NCBI RefSeq assembly: GCF_003014595.1
Contig: NZ_PYGK01000002.1
Coordinates: 517,555 to 581,554 of the forward strand
From: Chitinophaga ginsengisoli
GTDB taxonomy: Bacteria > Bacteroidota > Bacteroidia > Chitinophagales > Chitinophagaceae
Direction: 5' to 3'
DNA length: 64,000 nucleotides
Below are positions 7,481-14,749 of the stretch, piece by piece. The notes beneath the pieces are model-generated. The model ran no database searches, had not been told where the DNA came from, and worked only from the letters and a program-made list of their open reading frames with translations. Position 1 is the stretch's first letter, and every line of letters starts with the position of its first letter. The position numbers were made by a program, and so were the translations under genes.

Positions 7481-8025
7481 CACCTGTAAAAACGACAAAC
7501 ATGCCTACTATCTCCCACATCATGCTGATCATCACAGCTATCACCACAGCGCTGATCAGCGGCCTATTCTATGCATGGTCCTGTTCTGTAGTACCGGGAC
7601 TGGCCCGGGTATCTGACAGTACTTATCTTGAAACCATGCAACAGATCAACAGGGCTATCCTGAACCCCGTATTTTTTATGAGCTTCATAGGCACCGCCCT
7701 GTTATTGCCATTGAGCACATGGCTGCACTATAGCCCTGAACTGAATGCCCGTTTCTGGCTATTGCTGCTGGCATCTGTTGTGTACCTGGCAGGAACCTTC
7801 GGGGTGACTATGTTCGGTAATGTACCGCTGAATGATATGCTGGATGCCTTTAACTTATCATCTGCCTCTGTACAGGAGCTGGCTGCCCAGCGGGCAAGAT
7901 TTGAAGTACCCTGGAACAACCTGAATATCATCCGTACCATTGCTGGCATAGTGACACTTATCCTGATCATTCTGGCCTGCCTTAGTCCTGCGGCAGCGAC
8001 AACACGTCCGGTGGTGTACAGATAA
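7477..8025 (+). CDS. DUF1772-family integral membrane protein
   Basis: 182 residues with four predicted membrane helices (ISHIMLIITAITTALISGLF; ILNPVFFMSFIGTALLLPLS; FWLLLLASVVYLAGTFGVTM; IIRTIAGIVTLILIILACL). The loop VPLNDMLDAF and the later VPWNNLNIIRT are typical of DUF1772 (anthrone-oxygenase-like) proteins. The start overlaps the cytochrome stop by 4 bp. A second ATG at 7501 (M9) is possible. The pairing suggests a membrane redox unit. That is inference. Confidence 0.88.
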   Translation: MTPVKTTNMPTISHIMLIITAITTALISGLFYAWSCSVVPGLARVSDSTYLETMQQINRAILNPVFFMSFIGTALLLPLSTWLHYSPELNARFWLLLLASVVYLAGTFGVTMFGNVPLNDMLDAFNLSSASVQELAAQRARFEVPWNNLNIIRTIAGIVTLILIILACLSPAAATTRPVVYR

Positions 8026-8037
8026 GCTATTAACGCA

Positions 8038-8067
8038 AGAGGCGCCTCCTTTACAGGAGACGCCTCT
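8038..8067. terminator. Bidirectional terminator between convergent genes
   Basis: Stem AGAGGCG (8038-8044) and CGCCTCT (8061-8067), extended inward by CTCC/GGAG across one mismatch. It lies between the rightward DUF1772 gene (stop 8025) and the leftward aminopeptidase gene (stop 8090), so it can serve both. The U-runs are weak. Confidence 0.7.
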
Positions 8068-8089
8068 GCTATTTAAATGAATGGGTTAG

Positions 8090-9487
8090 TTATTGTCGTA
8101 ATGCCTCTATTTCGGCAATTGTTTTCGATAGGTCTTTACCCAGCTTTCTGTTACCATCCGCAGTGATGAGATAGTTATCTTCAATACGGATACCGCCGAA
8201 GTCGCGGTAAGATGCTACCGTCTTATAATCTATAAAGTTACTAAGTTTATCTTCAGCTACCCAACGATCGATCAGTTCAGGAATAACATACACACCGGGT
8301 TCCACAGTCAGTACAAATCCGGGTTGCAGCTCACGTCCCAGGCGAAGAGACTTCCAGCCAAATTCCGTGCTCTTTTTCAAATTATCGGTATAGCCTACAT
8401 ATTGCTCTCCCAGGTCTTCCATATCGTGTACATCCAGTCCCATCATATGACCAAGACCACACTGGAAGAACAGGGTATGTGCACCGGCTGCCACTGCTTC
8501 TGCAGGATCACCTTTCATAAGGCCCAGTGTTTTCAATCCTTCTACCAGTTTTATGCTGGCCTGCGTATGTACTTCCTTATATTGAATACCCGGTTTCAGC
8601 AGGCTTACTGCATGATCGAGCGAATCCAGTACCACCTGGTATACTTCCCGCTGACGGGTAGTGAACTGCTTCCCAACGGGGAAAGTCCTGGTCAGGTCAC
8701 CGGCATAATGCATCACGTTTTCCGCACCGGCATCGCAGAGTATCATATGACCTTCCGCCACCCGGTTGCCATGGAAGTGATTATGCAGGATCTGTCCGTT
8801 GATGGTCAGGATGGTAGGATATGATAAACGTCCGCCGCCTGCGAGTGCTGCTTCTTCTACTTTGGCAGCGATCTCGTATTCCATCATGCCCGGCTTTGTA
8901 TACTGTATAGCTGCCAGGTGCATGTCAGCACTGATAGAAACAGCTTTCTCCAGTTCTGCTACTTCATGTTCATCTTTGATGGCCCGCTGCGCAATCACAG
9001 CTTTAATCAATTCCAGGGATGCATATTCCTGCAGGCCACCGATAGGTTGCTGCAACCATTCTGACAGCCGGATCTTGTTCTCAGGACGGTAAGGCGGCAG
9101 GATATGTATACGACGGCCGGAAGTCTGTGCACTTTTCAATACATCTGCGAGCTGCGCATAAGGACGGGTTTTCGCAATGTTAACTTCAGTCGCTAAGTCC
9201 TGCAGGGAAGGTAATGCGCCTGTCCAGATAATATCATCAATCCCTGCTTCTCTTCCGAAGAGTGTCTCCTCTCCTGTTTCGGTATCCAGTACTACTGCCA
9301 GTCCGGGAATATCGATACCTGCATAATAGATGAACGTACTGTCCTGACGGAAAGGATAGGTATTGTCCGCATAGTTCATGCTGCTGTCTTCATTCCCCAT
9401 CAACAGGATGATTCCTTTACCAACCTGCGCTGCCAGCTTTTGTCTGCGCTTACTATAAACGGATTTATCAAACAGATATAAATGCAT
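8090..9487 (-). CDS. pepP: Xaa-Pro aminopeptidase (M24 family)
   Basis: About 465 residues. An aminopeptidase-P N-terminal domain (RRQKLAAQVGKGIILLMGNE; FIYYAGIDIPG) precedes a pita-bread catalytic domain. The five metal ligands are visible: D in ILCDAGAE, D in AGDLTRTF, H in GLGHMMGLDVHD, E in LTVEPGVY, and E in GGIRIEDN. It removes an N-terminal residue preceding proline, using two Mn or Co ions, in the cytoplasm. I favour the ATG at 9487 (MHLYLFDKSVY). An in-frame GTG at 9505 would add six residues. Monocistronic. Confidence 0.93.
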   Translation of the reverse strand: MHLYLFDKSVYSKRRQKLAAQVGKGIILLMGNEDSSMNYADNTYPFRQDSTFIYYAGIDIPGLAVVLDTETGEETLFGREAGIDDIIWTGALPSLQDLATEVNIAKTRPYAQLADVLKSAQTSGRRIHILPPYRPENKIRLSEWLQQPIGGLQEYASLELIKAVIAQRAIKDEHEVAELEKAVSISADMHLAAIQYTKPGMMEYEIAAKVEEAALAGGGRLSYPTILTINGQILHNHFHGNRVAEGHMILCDAGAENVMHYAGDLTRTFPVGKQFTTRQREVYQVVLDSLDHAVSLLKPGIQYKEVHTQASIKLVEGLKTLGLMKGDPAEAVAAGAHTLFFQCGLGHMMGLDVHDMEDLGEQYVGYTDNLKKSTEFGWKSLRLGRELQPGFVLTVEPGVYVIPELIDRWVAEDKLSNFIDYKTVASYRDFGGIRIEDNYLITADGNRKLGKDLSKTIAEIEALRQ

Positions 9488-9564
9488 AGTCTTATAATCA
9501 GCCACGAATTTAGTACTTCGTTGTGTAATTTCGTTTACTCAAAATAAAAAAGTAGTCGTTGCCG

Positions 9565-10587
9565 CTATTGTATTGCTTTCACAATCTCCAGCACCTGCTC
9601 ATGATAATAAAAACTTTGCTTAAGATTGGTCATATTCCTGGCGATGTTTTCCAGTACGATCACGCTGGTCTTTGAACCGGGGAAATAAACATCCATAGAA
9701 ATGAAGCCAGGCGCTACACCTGTCATGGCCAGTTCGGGTACAGTAGTGTGCCGCGGAGTAGTGATACCATAACCATAGTCTATCGTTCCAAATGTGAGAT
9801 GCTCTCTGAAGGCGTTTTCCTTCGGAGCGATCATCAGGCGATAAGTCTTGTCAGACAACAGCTTGCCACCATGTAGGCTGTTATTCCATCTCACCAGATC
9901 ATCTCCGGAAGAAATCAATCCGCCAGCGGCAGCAAAAACGTCCAGTATGCTTTCTTCTTTTTGTGGCTGTCCTTCTTTATCGAGCGTATATCCCTGCGCC
10001 AGGTCTTTGTATTGCTTTGTCCGTGGATGGAAGCTATGCTGCATACCACATTGTTTAAACAAGGCCATACAAAGATCAGGGAAAGTCCGGTCGGATGTTT
10101 TCTCCACTATCTGCGATAACAGATCATAACTGATGAAACCATACGCAAAACGGGAGCCGGGTGTGAAAGCAAGCGGCTTATCAAGTGCCGTAATACCATG
10201 AGTATGTGTTAACAGGTGATGAATAGTCACTGTATCCGCCCATTTTTCCGGCAGATCGGGCAGGTATTTGTGAATGGGATCATTCAGCTGCAGATGTCCT
10301 TTTTCCATCTCCTGCAGCACAATCACGGCTGTGATCTGTTTACTGATAGAGCCGATGATAAATTCGCTATCCCAGTTAACAGGTTGTTTGTTTTCAAAGC
10401 TGGCATAACCTGCGGCCTTACTATAGAGCGTCTTCCCTCCCCGGCTGACGACGACCACACCATTAAAAGGCGTTTTAGTGTTGGCCGTGAGCAGGGAGTC
10501 AAGTTTGCGGGAAAGGTTTTTCTGTTGTGCAAATGAACTGCTGAAAGCACTCAGGAAGGCAATGAGGAAAAGGATGCGCCGGGTCAT
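9565..10587 (-). CDS. Serine hydrolase of the beta-lactamase/class C fold, with altered motifs
   Basis: 340 residues with a signal peptide (ILFLIAFLSAFSSSFAQQ), so periplasmic. The nucleophile motif SISK (S80-K83) is intact, within FIIGSISKQITAVIVLQEME. The Tyr-x-Asn motif reads Y149-G-F in SRFAYGFISYDLL, so the usual Asn is Phe. The KTG-type motif near the C-terminus reads MTG (MTGVAPGF) in place of H/KTG. The fold and the Ser-Lys-Tyr set remain, so it may still be an esterase or peptidase with shifted specificity. Beta-lactamase activity should not be assumed. Confidence 0.88.
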   Translation of the reverse strand: MTRRILFLIAFLSAFSSSFAQQKNLSRKLDSLLTANTKTPFNGVVVVSRGGKTLYSKAAGYASFENKQPVNWDSEFIIGSISKQITAVIVLQEMEKGHLQLNDPIHKYLPDLPEKWADTVTIHHLLTHTHGITALDKPLAFTPGSRFAYGFISYDLLSQIVEKTSDRTFPDLCMALFKQCGMQHSFHPRTKQYKDLAQGYTLDKEGQPQKEESILDVFAAAGGLISSGDDLVRWNNSLHGGKLLSDKTYRLMIAPKENAFREHLTFGTIDYGYGITTPRHTTVPELAMTGVAPGFISMDVYFPGSKTSVIVLENIARNMTNLKQSFYYHEQVLEIVKAIQ

Positions 10588-10779
10588 TGGATTGGAAATT
10601 TTTGCGGTGAGGTTTTAATGACCTGCAAGGTCGAATTAATTATCTGCATTCGTTCATGCATTGTAAAAAAAGTTCGTCTCAATGTCCTCTTTATATGGCC
10701 GGACCAACGTTTCCTGCGTGTTTGCCCGAAAGCAGGCAAATTATGACTAATTTTATGCTGGTAAGATCAAGATAACAAC
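10588..10779. promoter_or_regulatory. Divergent promoter region, serine hydrolase / GAF protein
   Basis: 192 bp between divergent starts. On the + strand a TTTG at 10721-10724 and TAATTTTA at 10748-10755 (last base off consensus, spacing 23 rather than 19-21) are a weak candidate for the GAF-gene promoter. Nothing convincing is seen for the leftward gene. Confidence 0.3.
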
Positions 10780-13128
10780 ATGAAGCGGCATTCCTTTCCA
10801 GACAGTCCATTCCAGATACAGCTGAGTTTTTTCCATATTATTGAGGAACTGGAAAAACAGGCAGCGGGGTCGGTGGGAGAATCAACCATCCAGGCCAAAG
10901 CCTTACTGGCCGAAGTGGCGCAATGCCCTGAACTGGTAGAAGGACTGACCACGTATGAACAGATAGAAAAGAACGAGGACCTCATTCATCGCCTGCTGAC
11001 CAATTACTTTCCGCAGGAACTGACCATGAATGAAATCAAAGCGATCAATCTTCCCTATACAGATCTCATCTTCAATCATACAGCACGTTTTAAAAATATA
11101 CTCAAAGCCGCAGGACCAGACTTCTCATTCAATATCAGGGATTTCGATGCACATCAGTTCTATGTACTCAGCTGCTGTCTGATACTGAATGAATTCTATG
11201 GTACGACGCTGGACTTCAGCAGACCTTTGTTTTATGATATTCCTACGGCGGATGGCGTCATTAAACACTACAGGATATTATACAATGCAGACTACCTGGA
11301 TATCCTGCCTACAGAAAGGGCGGTTACACTAACGGCTGATGACATTGACCTTTTACTGAACAGCTATGATAACCTGGACCTCTGGAAATCAAAGTTCCCG
11401 AAGGAAAGCTGGACGCTGAGAGGTTTTTCCATTATGACCCTGTACGATGCCACGGTAGAGAATGCTGTGTCCATCTTCAAGGAGAGATTACTGGGATTGA
11501 ATGCCGCAGGCTTTGAAGAGAACATGCAATCCATCTTCCGGTCCATTTACCGCATACCCGATATAAAGGTTGGCTTTACGCTCTATAACCAGGAGGAAGA
11601 CCAGTTCACTGCCAGCGAACCTTTCAGCCAGTATATGACCAGTTTTATTGTGCAGGGACAGAGCCATAAGGAAGCCCAGATGCTGTTATGTTCCAGCTCT
11701 TACAATTGCCTGATAAGAAGGAAGCAATACTTTGCTATTTCAGATGTGGACGAATTTGTGGCATCCGATCCGGAAAACATGCTGGGTAATTACTTTCACC
11801 GACAGGGGATCAAAAGCTTTATACTGGCGCCGGTGGTCAAGAACGGGCAACTCCTGGGAGTATTGGAATTGCTTTCCCTGCGCACCAAAGAACTGAACAG
11901 TATCAATGCAAATAAGCTGGAAGTGGTCATGCCCTACCTCACCGATACGATGGAGAGGCTGTTGGTGGAAATGCAGAACGAATTGCAGGCCGTTATCCAG
12001 GAAAAATATACGGCCATTCACAGCAGTGTATACTGGAAGTTCAGGGAAGAAGCACAAACGCTGATCGCTCACCGGGAAACAGGGAGAGATTATGAATTGC
12101 GGGAGATCGTATTTCCGGACGTATATCCGCTGTATGGACAGATAGATATCAAAGGCTCTTCAGAGGTAAGGAATGCCAGCGTGCAGCAGGACCTGCAACT
12201 GCAGATAAAGACCCTGTGTCCTTTAATAAAGCAGCTGATTAATCCTGACTATGTGATGGCCGAGGAAGCCGCTTACGGCAAGTCAGGGACAAGTGATCCA
12301 TCCCCACAGATCAACGCCTTCCGGGAGGTACAGGAGCAGCTTCGGGACTACCTGGTCGAACTTACTTTCCCATTAAGGGCAGGTACGGAGCAATATATCA
12401 CGGCTTACCTGGCGAATGAAGTACATCCGCTTTTACAACGTTATGCCACTGATCCCCGGGTACAGGCTTACTTCGCTGAAACTGACAAGGAAAAAGGCGC
12501 ATTCCATTTGCAGCGGCGGAAGTATGAGACAACCATCTCCACTATCAATAATAGGTTATCTGATGTTATTGACCGGAATCAGACCATTGCCCAGGTATTA
12601 TACCCTCACTATTATGAGCGCTTCAAAACCGACGGTATAGAACACAACCTGTATATAGGCGCCTCTATCTCTCCCAAATTGCAGTTCAGTCTTCAAAGGC
12701 TGTACGACCTCCGTTTATGGCAGTTAAAGACGCTCTGTGAGATGGAAATAGCACATCATCGTCTGAAGGCGGAACTCCCCTATCCCGTGGATGTTACCAC
12801 GCTTATCCTGGTATACAATGCCACTATCGCTATCCGGTTCCGCATGGACGAGAAACGCTTTGATGTGGACGGGAGTTATAATGCGCGGTTTGAGATCGTG
12901 AAAAAGCGGATAGACAAGGCCTTTATCAAGGATACTTCCGAGCGTATCACCCAGTCGGGGAAGATCACGATCGTGTTTTCGAATCGTCTGGAAGAGCAGG
13001 AATACCTGCAGTATATTAACACCCTGCAATCGCAAATGATCCTGGAAGCCGATATTGAACAGTTTGATATCGAGGATCTGCAGGGGGTATCGGGGTTAAA
13101 AGCGATCCGGGTGAAGATTGTTCATTAG
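10780..13128 (+). CDS. Large GAF-domain protein
   Basis: 782 residues, cytoplasmic. A GAF-like domain lies near residues 295-405 (GNYFHRQGIKSFILAPVVKN, then GQLLGVLELLSLRTKELNSI). It is flanked by long helical and mixed regions of unknown fold (for example IINPDYVMAEEAAYG-like text and TTISTINNRLSDVIDRNQTI). No kinase, cyclase or HTH motif is visible. In Bacteroidota such ~780-aa GAF proteins are widespread and uncharacterised. A ligand-sensing role is the only safe inference. Monocistronic. Confidence 0.85.
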   Translation: MKRHSFPDSPFQIQLSFFHIIEELEKQAAGSVGESTIQAKALLAEVAQCPELVEGLTTYEQIEKNEDLIHRLLTNYFPQELTMNEIKAINLPYTDLIFNHTARFKNILKAAGPDFSFNIRDFDAHQFYVLSCCLILNEFYGTTLDFSRPLFYDIPTADGVIKHYRILYNADYLDILPTERAVTLTADDIDLLLNSYDNLDLWKSKFPKESWTLRGFSIMTLYDATVENAVSIFKERLLGLNAAGFEENMQSIFRSIYRIPDIKVGFTLYNQEEDQFTASEPFSQYMTSFIVQGQSHKEAQMLLCSSSYNCLIRRKQYFAISDVDEFVASDPENMLGNYFHRQGIKSFILAPVVKNGQLLGVLELLSLRTKELNSINANKLEVVMPYLTDTMERLLVEMQNELQAVIQEKYTAIHSSVYWKFREEAQTLIAHRETGRDYELREIVFPDVYPLYGQIDIKGSSEVRNASVQQDLQLQIKTLCPLIKQLINPDYVMAEEAAYGKSGTSDPSPQINAFREVQEQLRDYLVELTFPLRAGTEQYITAYLANEVHPLLQRYATDPRVQAYFAETDKEKGAFHLQRRKYETTISTINNRLSDVIDRNQTIAQVLYPHYYERFKTDGIEHNLYIGASISPKLQFSLQRLYDLRLWQLKTLCEMEIAHHRLKAELPYPVDVTTLILVYNATIAIRFRMDEKRFDVDGSYNARFEIVKKRIDKAFIKDTSERITQSGKITIVFSNRLEEQEYLQYINTLQSQMILEADIEQFDIEDLQGVSGLKAIRVKIVH

Positions 13129-13152
13129 CATATACGGACATCTCTAAAACGA

Positions 13153-13184
13153 CACTATCCTACAGCAATTGCCATAGGATAGTG
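13153..13184. terminator. Hairpin between convergent genes
   Basis: Perfect 9-bp stem CACTATCCT (13153-13161) and AGGATAGTG (13176-13184), between the GAF gene stop (13128) and the leftward GH16 gene stop (13240). It has no strong U-run, so intrinsic termination is plausible but not certain. Confidence 0.55.
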
Positions 13185-13239
13185 CATGTAATGGAGGGGC
13201 TATGAGCCAGTATATAGCGTCAAGCCTGCGAAAGTGCGA

Positions 13240-14466
13240 TTAGTAGGTGAATTTCTCCCAACCCTGAGCAGTAGTGCGGTTACAGGTCATTGCCTGTGCA
13301 CCGTTCTCAGAAGAAACGTAAGCGCCGTTGTTGCCGCGCAGAGAGAAGGTACCGTCGCCGTTATCGATCCAGTCGAATTTCTCCCAGTCCTGGATGGTAG
13401 TACGGCTACAGGTTATTGCCTGCGTACCGTTTTCAGAAGAAACATATTTACCCATGCTCTGAAGGGCTACTTTACCACCACCTGCATCAACAATGGTGAA
13501 TTGCTCCCAACCCTGAGCGGTAGGACGATTACAGTTCATTGCCTGCTGACCGTTCTCGCCACTCACGAAAGAACCGTTGTTACCCCTGATAGAGATCGTA
13601 GTGCCGATCGGCGCACCACCACCACCAGGATTCTGGGTAATGTTATATACTCTTACATAATCTACCAGCATGGAAGCAGGCAGCGCGCCATCGTTGATGT
13701 TATTGCCAGGCAGGTTACCACCTACGGCAACGTTCAGAAGGATGAAGAACGGTGCATGGAATTCCTCTGTACCGTTGATGTTGTTCTGGATGTTGGCGAT
13801 ATGATATTCAGTATTGTCCACATACCAGTGGATAGAAGAAGCATCCCATTCTATAGCGTACACATGGAAGTCAGTCGCAGTCGTAGTGGTATTACCGCTA
13901 TAGTAAGTATAGGCAGTATTCCACCAGTGGATAGTACCCAGGATGGTGTTGCTGGTGTTTACCTGTTCCATGATGTCGATCTCACCACAACCAGGCCAGC
14001 CAGCGCCGGTATTGATACTGTTACCCAGCATCCAGAAGGCAGGCCATAAGCCCTGTACACCTGGCAGCTTGATACGGGCCTCGATACGGCCATATTGTGT
14101 AGAGAACTTACCGTTACTATTGATACGGCCGGAAGTATAAGGCTGTCCCTGTACCGTTTCTTTACGGGCAGTGATCACCAGGTTACCGCCGGTAACGGCA
14201 ACGTTCTGGGTCTGGTAAAACTGTTTTTCGTTGTTTACGCCCAGGTTACCATTTTCATACCCCCATTTGGAAGTATTCAGGCTGGTACCATCAAATTCGT
14301 CAGACCATACCAGGTCATACGACTTAGCAGCGGCAGCAGCACCTACGGCTTTGTCGCTGGCAGAGAGTTTTGGCGTTTGCCCTGCCTGGTTTTCTTTCGT
14401 ACAGGATGTTACGGCGGTGGCCAGCAACAGGAGGCTCAGGAGCCCGGAGAAGGTTTGTTTTTTCAT
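13240..14466 (-). CDS. GH16 beta-1,3-glucanase-like lipoprotein with a C-terminal trefoil-like repeat domain
   Basis: 408 residues. The lipobox VTSC puts the acylated Cys at 22. The GH16 jelly-roll domain (about 50-277) holds the catalytic motif GEIDIMEQ, nucleophile E162, D164 and acid/base E167, plus GLWPAFWML. The MEQ form (insertion after the second acid) is that of laminarinase/lichenase-type GH16 enzymes acting on beta-1,3 or mixed-linkage glucans. After a GGGG linker, three ~42-residue repeats (starting near 291, 333 and 374, each with RGNNG/YVSSENG/W-E-F) form a fascin- or ricin-like trefoil that may bind glycan. It is divergent from the membrane regulator at 14750. Confidence 0.93.
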   Translation of the reverse strand: MKKQTFSGLLSLLLLATAVTSCTKENQAGQTPKLSASDKAVGAAAAAKSYDLVWSDEFDGTSLNTSKWGYENGNLGVNNEKQFYQTQNVAVTGGNLVITARKETVQGQPYTSGRINSNGKFSTQYGRIEARIKLPGVQGLWPAFWMLGNSINTGAGWPGCGEIDIMEQVNTSNTILGTIHWWNTAYTYYSGNTTTTATDFHVYAIEWDASSIHWYVDNTEYHIANIQNNINGTEEFHAPFFILLNVAVGGNLPGNNINDGALPASMLVDYVRVYNITQNPGGGGAPIGTTISIRGNNGSFVSGENGQQAMNCNRPTAQGWEQFTIVDAGGGKVALQSMGKYVSSENGTQAITCSRTTIQDWEKFDWIDNGDGTFSLRGNNGAYVSSENGAQAMTCNRTTAQGWEKFTY

Positions 14467-14749
14467 AGTTTTTAAAAATTCCGGTTTTCATTGTTCCCGC
14501 ATACTGCATTCTTGCTACCGGAATGGGTGACAATCCCAAATCATCCGTAGACAGGAAAATGTGATAACGCGGAAACAGGTTATTTTAAGATCAGGGCAAA
14601 GATGAGGGTAATTTTCATGCAGCCTCGTTTCAGGGGTACGTCTAATCTACTACAAGACAAAGACAGCCGATTGATTATCAATAAACATTATTTACGTCAG
14701 CACTACTTCAAACCATAATATTCATATTTTTAGTAAAACGTTATGGAAA
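14467..14749. promoter_or_regulatory. Divergent promoter region, GH16 lipoprotein / membrane regulator
   Basis: 283 bp between the divergent starts at 14466 and 14750. No Bacteroidota promoter pair with correct spacing was found on either strand. TATTTTTA at 14724-14732 is a possible -7 element for the regulator. The arrangement would let the regulator control the enzyme gene. Confidence 0.3.

Noticed and set aside
13234-14049. Long rightward open frame opposite the GH16 gene
   Set aside because: It mirrors the codon structure of the clearly real leftward GH16 gene and contains no known motif.
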